Origin: Lachnospiraceae bacterium
GTDB lineage: Bacteria; Bacillota; Clostridia; Lachnospirales; Lachnospiraceae
Assembly: GCA_014239155.1 (NCBI GenBank)
Contig: JAAZZQ010000040.1
Span: 1 to 64,000 of the forward strand
Reading direction: 5' to 3'
DNA length: 64,000 nt
Below, piece by piece: positions 30,443 through 38,697 of the stretch. The number at the start of each line of letters is the position of its first letter. Position 1 is the stretch's first letter. Under the pieces are notes generated by a model, which worked only from the letters and a program-made list of their open reading frames with translations, searched no databases and had not been told where the DNA came from. Made by a program: the position numbers and the translations under genes.

Positions 30443-32305
30443 TCACTTTTTAATTATTTTGGACTTATAGAATGATTCATCAATTCCCTGCTTACAAAAA
30501 TGGCTGAGTAAAATGCATTGTTGTAATTTCTCAGTCATTTTTTCCTTCTTATATAACTGATTTCCGTTTTGTTCACTCTGATTCTCATCCCACAAAATAT
30601 TATACAAACTATCAGCAATAGTCCATGCTCTTTTACACATTAATGACTCTTTAAGTAACCTTTTGCCTAAATCTATAGAAGTATGATACTCTCCCATATT
30701 TCCCAACTCGTTCATTACACCTACCATCACAAATTCATATATAACAATACAATCAGACAATGCATTTCTTTTTGCAAACCAATCAAAAAACTGTAACAAA
30801 AAATCAATACTTTTCCGCTTTTCTGTCTCATTAGCTACCTGTATTCTTTTCCGAATACAAAACATCTCCATCTGCGTTAGATACACCTCCTCCAAATCAT
30901 ACAAATTTTTAACCTTTAATGTACACCGAAGTGCCTCTTTCTCCCTTGATGCAAATTCCTCTTTTGTAATCTTCCCCTCAACCCAATCCAAGGAAGCTTC
31001 CGTTTCCAGAAAATATTGTTTATTTTCTGGTATGTCCATAGAGACGCGCTCCCGCATTTGTTCTAATAGCGCTCTTGCCTTGTCTTGCTCACGATTGTTG
31101 CGGCTCGCTGCAATTTCCTCTCTTAGTTTCAGCACTTCCCTGTCATTTGCAACGAGCCGTGCACGCTGAAACTCCTTGGAAATTCCCAGCTTTCTAAGGA
31201 GTTTTCCCAAAACCTCCTGCTGCATGTTGGCTTCCTTTTTTTCTGTTCTGCGCAGCGTTCTGACAGAACAAATTCCATCACACAGTTTCTTCTGTGTCAG
31301 TCCATACATATTTCTGCGTATGCGTAGAACATCTCCCACATAGAACATCCATCTCTGCCGGTACAGATAAGTAGAATCCTGCATATATGTCGGCACATGA
31401 TACTCTGTACAGAGATTTTTTAACAATTCTATAAAATTTTTACACTCTTGCATGCCTGATTCCAATGTATCGTCTTTATTCTCAGACAGTATGCTTATTC
31501 CTTCTAACAGTTTCAGTTTGGTTTCCAAAAGCTCCAACAAATAATATAATCGTCCAGTGTCACGCAACATCTCCACTGCGCGGTCACAAATTTGTAGATA
31601 TCCAATCAATGCAGGCTCTGTTATGTGTGTATTGAAGCCAGTATAAACTTCACGCAGATAATAATACACAATCTTTGGATACACTTTAACTTTGCACAGC
31701 GCATCATAGGCAGCTTGCTCTACAAAAAGCATCAGCGCCTTGCACTTCTTTTCAAAATCCGTATCTTTGTGAGAATACTCATATTCCAAAATCACATTGA
31801 TTTCTTGAATAGAAAGTACTCGCTTTTCATAAGATATGTGTGTTATATCAGGAATCGTACATTTAGCTGCCGTTTCATAACATGCTCCAATCACACTAGA
31901 GTCTGCCCTCTGTTGCTTTAATACCTCTGCCTTCATCATCAGACAAAACTGTTGTTGGACTCCATCTTTTGTCAGTTCTTGGGACTCATAATCCCAAATA
32001 AGTTTCTGTGCTTTTTCAGTCTCCTGAGATTCTATTGCACACAAAATACAGCGCTGCTGTTCCCATACCGCATGGTCTTCAATATTGAGCATATTTTCAT
32101 ACAAATCACTGGCAATCCCAAGTCTTCCCAGCAGACAATCCCGCATATTTTTTGAGATAGGGCGCTGTCCTTTCTCAATCCTTGCAAGGTTGCTGACTGT
32201 CATCAAACCTTTTGACAGTTGTTCCAATAATACATTTTCCTCTTTTCTAACAGGCTTTAAAAAACGGGGAAAATCCTGCCCCGCTTCCAAACGTTTTCTT
32301 ATCAT
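30443..32305 (-). CDS. Double HTH-TPR regulator, candidate peptide receptor (RRNPP-like)
   Basis: The product is 620 residues with two halves of similar plan. An XRE-type HTH is at about residues 22-60 (LLEQLSKGLMTVSNLARIEK). It is followed by about 240 residues of alpha-helical repeat resembling TPRs, a second XRE-type HTH at about 324-375 (LRIRRNMYGLTQKKLC, then SVRTLRRTEKKEAN), and a second helical-repeat region to the end. RRNPP receptors (Rap, Rgg, NprR, PlcR, PrgX) combine one N-terminal HTH with TPRs that bind a short secreted peptide; two HTH modules in one chain is unusual. The ATG at 32305 has GAGG about 13 nt upstream. A TGCAGT/ACTGCA inverted repeat (32328-32347) lies in its leader. 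The converging peptide gene is the likely partner. Confidence 0.75.
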   Translation of the reverse strand: MIRKRLEAGQDFPRFLKPVRKEENVLLEQLSKGLMTVSNLARIEKGQRPISKNMRDCLLGRLGIASDLYENMLNIEDHAVWEQQRCILCAIESQETEKAQKLIWDYESQELTKDGVQQQFCLMMKAEVLKQQRADSSVIGACYETAAKCTIPDITHISYEKRVLSIQEINVILEYEYSHKDTDFEKKCKALMLFVEQAAYDALCKVKVYPKIVYYYLREVYTGFNTHITEPALIGYLQICDRAVEMLRDTGRLYYLLELLETKLKLLEGISILSENKDDTLESGMQECKNFIELLKNLCTEYHVPTYMQDSTYLYRQRWMFYVGDVLRIRRNMYGLTQKKLCDGICSVRTLRRTEKKEANMQQEVLGKLLRKLGISKEFQRARLVANDREVLKLREEIAASRNNREQDKARALLEQMRERVSMDIPENKQYFLETEASLDWVEGKITKEEFASREKEALRCTLKVKNLYDLEEVYLTQMEMFCIRKRIQVANETEKRKSIDFLLQFFDWFAKRNALSDCIVIYEFVMVGVMNELGNMGEYHTSIDLGKRLLKESLMCKRAWTIADSLYNILWDENQSEQNGNQLYKKEKMTEKLQQCILLSHFCKQGIDESFYKSKIIKK

Positions 32306-32613
32306 TTAGCTTTTATAACCTCTTCTGTGCAGTTTGTTGACACTGCATATTTTATCTCTTGTGTTGTGTTTTTATAGTGCTTTTATTTTACTTTTCTCTA
32401 TCTATCTTCTCTATCAGATTACCATCTTTTATTAGTGCAAACAAGAGACATAACTGTCCAAAACATGTTTTGCCTCAAACAGTACGATAGAAAAAGAATG
32501 AAAATATACCAAAAAGACCATAAAAGACCCGGTGTATGAATTCATATTTTGTAGAATAGAACTGTTAAAAACCACAAATAACATATTAATAAAGTGTATC
32601 GAGGTGGATACGA

Positions 32614-32856
32614 ATGAAAGCACAAGAAGCAGTTGTATTGCGCATTAAAAGTCTATGCAAAGAAAGAAATCTAAAGATATCGCAGTTGGCCTATTCTGCG
32701 GGCATGCCGGAATCGACTCTAAAAAACGTTATGAATGGTCACAGCAAAAACACCGGAATTGTGACTATCAAAATAATATGTGATGGGCTTGATATTTCGT
32801 TGGATGATTTCTTTCAATGCAGCCTGTTTCATAAGCTGGAACAGGAAATTAGCTGA
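32614..32856 (+). CDS. Small XRE-family HTH regulator
   Basis: The product is 80 residues, essentially a single helix-turn-helix domain: VVLRIKSLCKERNLKISQLA, then GMPESTLKNVMNG and a C-terminal helix with DISLDDFF. GAGGTGG lies 7-9 nt before the ATG. It binds DNA as a phage-repressor-like dimer; its targets are unknown. It is divergent from the 620-residue regulator (308-nt shared region that may hold operators for either) and converges on a small unknown gene 24 nt downstream. Confidence 0.85.
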   Translation: MKAQEAVVLRIKSLCKERNLKISQLAYSAGMPESTLKNVMNGHSKNTGIVTIKIICDGLDISLDDFFQCSLFHKLEQEIS

Positions 32857-32879
32857 AAATTTTTTCGGTTTGCAGGGAG

Positions 32880-33182
32880 CTAAGGAACCGCCCATGCAAT
32901 GATCTGAGCCACATCCTTAGGTGTCACATACATGAGTGAACTGTCAAGCGGAGTCTTATGATGCTCCCAGCAGCCGGAAGTTTTCTCTCCTCGAAAGTAC
33001 CGCCCCTTGCTTATGACAGTATCGTTTTCGTTGCCAATTGGACATGCAAGAATAATTTTTTTATCCTCAGAAACAATATTTAAATAAAATCTATCACAAT
33101 CGTCATCATTCGGCGAAACCCACCATACAAAGTTTTGCCCTCCATACTGAATCTGCCGCCGCTTTTTCGCAAATACTCCCAT
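32880..33182 (-). CDS. Conserved-looking small protein of unknown function
   Basis: The product is 100 residues, soluble and mixed alpha/beta, with an aromatic-rich middle (FVWWVSPNDDDCDRFYLNIV) and the segment KKIILACPIGNENDTVISKG. AAAAGGAGG precedes the ATG, so it is well translated. No domain is recognised; the pattern (short strands, then a C-terminal TPKDVAQIIAWAV helix) resembles stand-alone proteins of unknown function in Lachnospiraceae. It ends 24 nt from the stop of the convergent XRE gene. Confidence 0.65.
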   Translation of the reverse strand: MGVFAKKRRQIQYGGQNFVWWVSPNDDDCDRFYLNIVSEDKKIILACPIGNENDTVISKGRYFRGEKTSGCWEHHKTPLDSSLMYVTPKDVAQIIAWAVP

Positions 33183-33331
33183 TACAACCTCCTTTTATGT
33201 CATTATTTTTTAGTGTATCACGCTTCTTAGAAAACGTAAAGAAATACGATAATAATTAGAGTTATTATTACTTTTGCGTTCACAAATCGTTCATAATTCT
33301 TTGAAAAATAATTCAATAAATAAACATGATT

Positions 33332-33610
33332 TAGACATGAAAGCACTTTATACTATAAACATAAGGTGATACGAAACAGCACCTTAAAAGCAACGAGTGA
33401 TAACTTTACTTATAATAACTTTTTCATAATATATGCCAAGTAGTCGTAAGATTACTTGGCATCCTCCCTTTTATGAGGAAATATTCTTTTAAAATCCTTT
33501 TTGTTTTCAATTTTTTTATAAGTCTATATGGAAATTACTTGCATTTTTTTACATATTCCTGTATAAATATTAATAAAGAGAATAGCCCTGACAGGATATT
33601 CTCTCTTTTT
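33332..33610 (+). ncRNA. Candidate structured RNA (sRNA or leader) upstream of the symporter gene
   Basis: A possible promoter (TAGACA 33332-33337, TATAAA 33354-33359, spacer 16) is followed by the stem TAAGGTG/CACCTTA (33362-33368 with 33380-33386). Next come a perfect 10-bp hairpin ATGCCAAGTA/TACTTGGCAT (33433-33462) and a textbook terminator AGAGAATA/TATTCTCT plus five T (33577-33610). It could be an independent small RNA of about 240 nt or a riboswitch-type leader of the sodium:alanine symporter gene. I could not match it to a known aptamer class. Confidence 0.5.
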
Positions 33611-33734
33611 ATGTACAGACCCGTACAGAGCAAATACACCGCTAACACGGCACCCTCAGAAAGATTGTCAACAAAGCTGACAGGTATGTGCAAAACAAAC
33701 TCGAACGGTTATCCATCTTAAAGGGAGGTTTTTT

Positions 33735-35291
33735 ATGCTTGATATGATTGCAAAAATTAACAGTGCCATCAATGGCGTCGTGTGGGGAATTCCAATGCTT
33801 ATACTGATTATTGGTACTGGAATCTGCATGACTGTCCGCACTAAATTTTTTCAAATTACGCATGCCCGTCATGTGTGTGAGAAAACAATTGGCGGTGTGT
33901 TTCAGAAAGGAAGTGGTGTCACTCACTCCAAAGAAAAGGCGTCCATCTCACAATTTCAGGCGTTGTGTACAGCACTCGCCGCAACGATTGGGGTTGGCAA
34001 CATTGCAGGAGTTGCAGCGGCAATTGCAGCAGGTGGTCCCGGCGCTATCTTCTGGATGTGGTTGTCTGCCTTCTTTGGTATGATGACCAATTATTCGGAA
34101 AATGTGCTTGGTATCTATTATCGACGAAAAAACAGCCATGACGAATGGTGTGGCGGTGCAATGTACTATCTAAGGGACGGACTTGGCTCCAAAAATGGGT
34201 GTAATGGCATTGGAAAGATGCTTGCAGTGCTATTTTCTATTTTCTGTATTCTCGCCTCATTTGGTATTGGCAATATGAGCCAAGTAAATACAATTTCCGG
34301 CAATATCACTTCTGTATTTTATATAAAAACGCTTGACCGTGAGATTGCGTTTGGCACTACCAAAATTAATTTGTATGCTTTGATTATCGGATTATTGCTC
34401 ATGGTACTCGCAGGACTTGTGATTGTGGGTGGCATTAAGAGAATCGCACAGTTTACCGAAAAGTTTGTGCCATTTATGGCGTGCGCATACATACTTGGTT
34501 CGCTGATTGTATTTATTGCAAATATTGAAAAAGCTGGCGAAGTGTTTGGTGCTATTTTTAGCTTTGCTTTTGGATTTCGAGCAGTTGGTGGTGCAGCAGT
34601 CGGTTTAGCAGTCAGAAACGCTATGACATGGGGATTGAAACGCGGCGTATTTTCCAATGAAGCGGGTCTTGGCTCCTCTGTGATGGTACACTCCGCATCC
34701 AATGTAATTGAACCTGTAAGGCAGGGCATGTGGGGAATTTTTGAAGTATTTGCTGATACAATTGTTGTCTGTACTCTCACCGCTTTCTCAATCCTTTCTA
34801 CAGGGCTAATTGACTTGCATACAGGCGAGATGCTTTCTACAAACGAACAGACAGCACTTGTGAGCGAAGCTTTTGGCACAGTATTTAATATTGGAGGCAT
34901 CAATATTGGAGGCGCCTTTATCGCGGTCGCAATCTTACTCTTTGCATTTTCGACTGTACTTGGTTGGAGTTATTATGGCACAAAAGCTTGGGAATTTTTA
35001 TTTGGAACAAAAGCAACGATTATCTATAAAATTGTGTTTGTGATATTTATTGTGTTTGGAGCTACTATGAATCTCAATCTGGCATGGGATATTTCTGATA
35101 CTTTTAATGGGTTGATGGCAATCCCAAACTTGATTGGTGTGTTGACACTTTCTGGAACTGTAATTAAAATTACCAAAAATTATGTTGCGCGTATTTTTCA
35201 TGGTTCTACAGAAAAGCCAATGTTCTCTGCATTTGAAGATATTCAAATGGAACAGGAAAATAAGTGGAAAGCTACTCACAGCCGGCTTTAA
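33735..35291 (+). CDS. Alanine/glycine:sodium symporter (AGCS family)
   Basis: The product is 518 residues with about 11 membrane helices; GGGAGG precedes the ATG. AGCS signatures include the early RTKFFQITHA segment, ALAATIGVGNIAGVAAAIAA, GPGAIFWMWLSAFFGMMTNY, the GLKRGVFSNEAGLGSSVMVH block (the family motif) and the late VLGWSYYGTKAWEFLFG. It brings alanine or glycine into the cell with Na+. A C-terminal cytoplasmic extension makes it longer than many members. A terminator-bearing structured RNA lies 125 nt upstream. The stop codon is inside a palindrome shared with the convergent gene. Confidence 0.93.
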   Translation: MLDMIAKINSAINGVVWGIPMLILIIGTGICMTVRTKFFQITHARHVCEKTIGGVFQKGSGVTHSKEKASISQFQALCTALAATIGVGNIAGVAAAIAAGGPGAIFWMWLSAFFGMMTNYSENVLGIYYRRKNSHDEWCGGAMYYLRDGLGSKNGCNGIGKMLAVLFSIFCILASFGIGNMSQVNTISGNITSVFYIKTLDREIAFGTTKINLYALIIGLLLMVLAGLVIVGGIKRIAQFTEKFVPFMACAYILGSLIVFIANIEKAGEVFGAIFSFAFGFRAVGGAAVGLAVRNAMTWGLKRGVFSNEAGLGSSVMVHSASNVIEPVRQGMWGIFEVFADTIVVCTLTAFSILSTGLIDLHTGEMLSTNEQTALVSEAFGTVFNIGGINIGGAFIAVAILLFAFSTVLGWSYYGTKAWEFLFGTKATIIYKIVFVIFIVFGATMNLNLAWDISDTFNGLMAIPNLIGVLTLSGTVIKITKNYVARIFHGSTEKPMFSAFEDIQMEQENKWKATHSRL

Positions 35292-35301
35292 TAGCCGGCT
35301 G
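35279..35301. terminator. Perfect palindrome shared by two convergent stop codons
   Basis: CAGCCGGCT (35279-35287) and AGCCGGCTG (35293-35301) form a 9-bp perfect stem around TTAAT. The stop codons of the symporter gene (35289-35291) and the convergent gene (35288-35290) both lie in the loop. There is no T run, so termination would need another factor. Confidence 0.5.
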
Positions 35302-35830
35302 CGAATGTTCCTTCGTGCCGCCCGGAAGAATACTGTTCTCCCAGTACACTGTGTATTCCCTTTTTATCGTAGGAATACAGAAGAAAACCAGAACAACGAT
35401 TTGCATCCAGCTTGTCAAAGTCTGTCTCATCCTTTTTCTTGTGATATCTGCTGAGCTGATATTGTGCACTGGGATCCTTTGCGAGTGCTTCCTCAAACTT
35501 TTTGATATTGATGCGATCTGCCGCACGTCGCTCCAAGTCAGATTTTGCATTTGCCAACTGATTTTGATCAGCTGCTGACTGGTACTCTTTCATCTGTCTG
35601 GCAAACTGTTCTTGATCATTCTTTCTCGAATCCCCATCACTCTGAGTATACGTATCCTGCCTACGGAAATCATACACTGTATCCTCCTTCACCATATAGG
35701 TGCCTAGTGCCTCCTCTATGGTAAATGCGTTTGTGGTGCGCTCTTTCGTATTTTGCGGATACCTATCCCGCGCAGTGATGCCTCCTATACGTGACACTCT
35801 CTGCAGCGTAAGTTCTCGTCTTCTATTCAT
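35288..35830 (-). CDS. Soluble charged protein of unknown function
   Basis: The product is 180 residues from the ATG at 35830 (GGAGG 9 nt upstream). It is strongly hydrophilic: basic start (MNRRRELTLQRVSRIGG), middle rich in Asp, Gln, Lys and Arg (DTYTQSDGDSRKNDQEQFAR) and predicted helical, then QLSRYHKKKDETDFDKLDAN and a short hydrophobic strand (GFLLYSYDKKG). No family is recognised and there is no signal peptide. It overlaps the convergent symporter gene by 4 nt at the 3' ends. Confidence 0.6.
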   Translation of the reverse strand: MNRRRELTLQRVSRIGGITARDRYPQNTKERTTNAFTIEEALGTYMVKEDTVYDFRRQDTYTQSDGDSRKNDQEQFARQMKEYQSAADQNQLANAKSDLERRAADRINIKKFEEALAKDPSAQYQLSRYHKKKDETDFDKLDANRCSGFLLYSYDKKGIHSVLGEQYSSGRHEGTFAAGY

Positions 35831-36056
35831 ATGCTGCCACCTCCCTGTGACTTTTGTTGGCAAAATCCCTTTTACCTACATTATATATATCGGTTGAATC
35901 CTGTCAGCCTTTATCTTTTTTCTAATTTTAGAATCTGTAAAAACCAATTATTTACAATTGTTTATTCCTGTTCTCGAACATATCTCCATTTTATTCCCGT
36001 TTGAAAATGGATTAAAAAACAATCCTCTGCATGTTCCATATTTTAAAAAACTATGG

Positions 36057-36062
36057 TATACT
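36057..36062 (+). promoter_or_regulatory. Extended -10 element before the zinc-ribbon-like gene
   Basis: TGGTATACT is an extended -10; the -35 region is poor. The predicted leader is about 55 nt. The rest of the 35831-36123 interval is AT-rich without other visible features. Confidence 0.4.
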
Positions 36063-36123
36063 GATAGAAAACAATATTTTTTCATTCTAGTGACAAAATA
36101 AATTTAAGAAAAGAGGTATTCAT

Positions 36124-36459
36124 ATGTTTACTGAGCAGAAATTAGAACATCACTATGCATCCATTCCCTCTGACGCACTCCACATTATCCGTGATGAGTA
36201 CAAATGGGCGCTTGAAGAATGTGGCGTGCACAATGAAGAGCAATTAAAATACATAGAAAAAACGCTCAGTCTGAGAGGCGAAAGCCTTGCTGTGCGCTTA
36301 AACCGTAAAATTCTCTTTCTATGTAAATGCGGGCAGAGCCGCATTGTAACAACCAATGTCTCTGATGACCAGATTAAAATGTTTATCTTTGAACAATATA
36401 AAGTCGTCTGTCCAAAATGCAGAACTGCAAATATGTACACATGGAAATATATGGACTAA
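36124..36459 (+). CDS. Small protein with C-terminal zinc-ribbon-like cysteines
   Basis: The product is 111 residues. AAGAGG precedes the ATG. The N-terminal half is helical and charged. Then C-K-C (residues 68 and 70, LFLCKCGQSRIV) and C-P-K-C (95 and 98, VVCPKCRTANMYTW) form a four-Cys set that could bind zinc as a ribbon. Zinc ribbons commonly bind nucleic acid or serve as structural modules. The function is unknown. It converges on the acetyltransferase gene, 28 nt between stops. Confidence 0.65.
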   Translation: MFTEQKLEHHYASIPSDALHIIRDEYKWALEECGVHNEEQLKYIEKTLSLRGESLAVRLNRKILFLCKCGQSRIVTTNVSDDQIKMFIFEQYKVVCPKCRTANMYTWKYMD

Positions 36460-36487
36460 AGCATTTTTAATCATGTCCCTTATCCTT

Positions 36488-37720
36488 CTAAAATGTATCC
36501 GCTTCAGGCAGGTAGAACGGCAACGGAAACCAGCCTGTGGGTGCATTTTTTAATTTGTTCTGCTCTCCTTTAAGCTGCTCCACAAAACAGAAACTTGTTG
36601 TCAGCAATCTGATAAGTTCGAGCGATGTCAATACAATATCAGCCTTCTGCTCTGTACGAATTACATGAATAGTATCCTCCGTAACCGACAATTGATATTG
36701 TTCCACAGCCTTTGTCTGCTCATTGCAAACGCCAATCACATATGTTCCTGCTGTAAGTGTGCTATACTGCTTTTTCCATCTCAACAGAAACGTAAAAACT
36801 TTCTCGTAATCAATAATCTTTATCATATGTGACATTGAAGCATCACAATAGTCGCACATTTTTTCCAGCCATTCTATCTTGTCTGTCTCATCCATTCCCA
36901 CACTGATATCAAGCTGATCTATACCAAATTCTAACATTAAATTTTGTATCACTCCTGCAAGGACTTGTGTCTCTTCCAATTCAAACTCCGAGACACTTCT
37001 CTGGTTGGCAGACAAAACAACATATCCAATCACACGCTCTTTTTCCAAAACAGCATACGCCACCGAGCCATAGCTCTGCAGGCTCAGCCAAAAATCTTCC
37101 TCTGACCGCGCTGTCACAAGCCTGCGCTGATAAAGCTTATAGAGATAAGCAAGCCTAGAACCTTCTAGTCTTATCTCCTCAAACCGATATGCTTGTACTG
37201 TTGTCGCAGGCTCCTTATAAATCAGGGCACAACAGTGCCGAATATTATTTGACTCAATATGAAATCTATAGCGGATACCTGCATGTTCAAAACCATAGTT
37301 TTGGTATCTGTGCCTATCGCCATCCAAAATCATAAGTGCATAGCCTTGTCGAACTGCATCCTCCTCGATCCGTTTCATAAGTTCTATCATATATCCTTTT
37401 CCACGCGAATTTGGATGTACACACACAGTTCCCACATAGCAGGCTTTCATGGCGTATTCTTCCTTATCCTTTATCCGCATTGTCAGCGGATAGCTGTCAA
37501 TCAGTGCTCTTATGCTCTTTTCTTCCCGAATAATATGATGCGTAGGAATTTGACAGCGCTCTTTAGAATAGGCTTTTGGCAAAAGAAAAGCAAAATCCGT
37601 ACTGCTATACTCCACGCTAAATACCATATTGGCAAAATCAAGAAGCTCCTCTGTTTTCCTGCTTTCATCTTGCGCAAACTGCTCTTTGCTATATTTCCAA
37701 CTTAAAGAACTTCTATTCAT
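36488..37720 (-). CDS. Eis-like GNAT acetyltransferase
   Basis: The product is 410 residues. The acetyl-CoA-binding motif GTVCVHPNSRGKGYMIELMK (V-x-x-x-x-R-G-x-G) is at about 103-122 and a second GNAT-like half follows with VIGYVVLSANQRS. A C-terminal region of about 100 residues resembles an SCP2-like fold (EQYQLSVTEDTIHVIRTEQK). This three-part plan is that of Eis and related N-acetyltransferases, which acetylate amines, including aminoglycosides in some cases. No resistance role can be claimed. The start ATGA (37717-37720) overlaps the stop of the bactofilin gene, so translation is coupled. Confidence 0.8.
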   Translation of the reverse strand: MNRSSLSWKYSKEQFAQDESRKTEELLDFANMVFSVEYSSTDFAFLLPKAYSKERCQIPTHHIIREEKSIRALIDSYPLTMRIKDKEEYAMKACYVGTVCVHPNSRGKGYMIELMKRIEEDAVRQGYALMILDGDRHRYQNYGFEHAGIRYRFHIESNNIRHCCALIYKEPATTVQAYRFEEIRLEGSRLAYLYKLYQRRLVTARSEEDFWLSLQSYGSVAYAVLEKERVIGYVVLSANQRSVSEFELEETQVLAGVIQNLMLEFGIDQLDISVGMDETDKIEWLEKMCDYCDASMSHMIKIIDYEKVFTFLLRWKKQYSTLTAGTYVIGVCNEQTKAVEQYQLSVTEDTIHVIRTEQKADIVLTSLELIRLLTTSFCFVEQLKGEQNKLKNAPTGWFPLPFYLPEADTF

Positions 37721-38460
37721 TCTGCATCAACCCTCTTGATTGCTTTTGGTCTGGCAACCACTTTGGGTTTTGCCACTGCCCTTGGTTTTGCCACTGCCTT
37801 TGGTTTATCCTCTTCTACCTTTGCCGGCTGAATAGGCACTTCTGTTAGTTCCTCAGCAATTTCCTCTGTTGGTATATCCTCATCTGCAACAAACTCGGCG
37901 GATTCTTCTGTTATCGTGTCCTCCTCTGCCAAATCCTCCACAATTACATCTTCCTCCACATCAGATTCTTCCAAGTCCTCCGGTTCTTCTATCACCGGGA
38001 AGACTTCTGACAAGTCGACATCTGCATAACATAAAGAACAGGTTCCATTTATGGAAGCTCCGTTATTTACTTGAATTGTCTTTGCCTTTATATCACTGTC
38101 CACAATCGCTCTCTTCCCGATTGTGATGCCATTTCTAACATCAATATTACCCTGTATAGCACCATCAACAACCAAATCCTCCGCTATAATATCCCCGAGG
38201 ATTACGGTGTTCTCACGCACAGCCGCCCCTTTCTCGCACGCAATCTGTCCCACAATAAAAGAATCTTTTGCAAAAAGGTCCTGTGCATTGATATTTCCCG
38301 TAACATTTCCTGCAATGTTAACTTGATTGTCCGAACGGATGTCGCCATTGACTACCCCATACATATCAAGTTTTCCACTAATAACAATATTTCCATTTAT
38401 AACGGTTCCTTTTGGAATAATCGCCGTCTCTATATTATTTGTTTCTTCAAAATTATCCAT
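37717..38460 (-). CDS. Bactofilin-type polymer-forming cytoskeletal protein
   Basis: The product is 247 residues. GGGAGG precedes the ATG. Residues about 14-135 form the bactofilin beta-helix, seen as repeated hydrophobic strands with Gly turns (IPKGTVINGNIVISGKLDMY, then IQGNIDVRNGITIGKRA). It ends in ASINGTCSLCYADVDL. An acidic tail (DLEESDVEEDVIVEDLAEED) leads to a basic Lys-Pro-Ala repeat (AVAKPRAVAKPKVVARPKAI). Bactofilins self-assemble without nucleotides and localise wall or motility proteins. The acidic-then-basic tail may contact membrane, DNA or wall precursors. It is coupled to the Eis-like gene. Confidence 0.88.
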   Translation of the reverse strand: MDNFEETNNIETAIIPKGTVINGNIVISGKLDMYGVVNGDIRSDNQVNIAGNVTGNINAQDLFAKDSFIVGQIACEKGAAVRENTVILGDIIAEDLVVDGAIQGNIDVRNGITIGKRAIVDSDIKAKTIQVNNGASINGTCSLCYADVDLSEVFPVIEEPEDLEESDVEEDVIVEDLAEEDTITEESAEFVADEDIPTEEIAEELTEVPIQPAKVEEDKPKAVAKPRAVAKPKVVARPKAIKRVDAE

Positions 38461-38697
38461 TATAATAAACCTCCCTGAAAAAAATCGAATTTTGACACTT
38501 TCTATACTATATTAAATCCTATTTATTCCTAAAAATCAATAGAATTTAAAATAATTATAACTGTCCCGATAAAAATATTAAAAATTGTCTATTTCTTAAA
38601 TGGCACTTTGCAGTATACTAAACAGTAGCGTTTATTATTATAATATGCATAAACAGGCAAATCAATCAAATTTTTTATAAAATGAGGAGGAATACTT

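Noticed and set aside
32432-32623. 63-codon minus-strand hydrophobic ORF upstream of the XRE gene
   Set aside because: It overlaps the XRE start region and has no ribosome binding site; its hydrophobicity comes from AT-rich DNA.
33360-33610. Glycine, c-di-GMP, preQ1 or fluoride riboswitch upstream of the symporter gene
   Set aside because: I looked for the conserved segments of these classes and none is present; it is kept only as an unassigned structured RNA.
34319-34903. 194-codon minus-strand ORF inside the symporter gene
   Set aside because: It is an antisense shadow of the AGCS gene: rich in Pro, Thr and Ser from reversed hydrophobic codons and without a ribosome binding site. The same holds for the long antisense ORFs at 40055-40606, 5772-6410 and 17576-17971.
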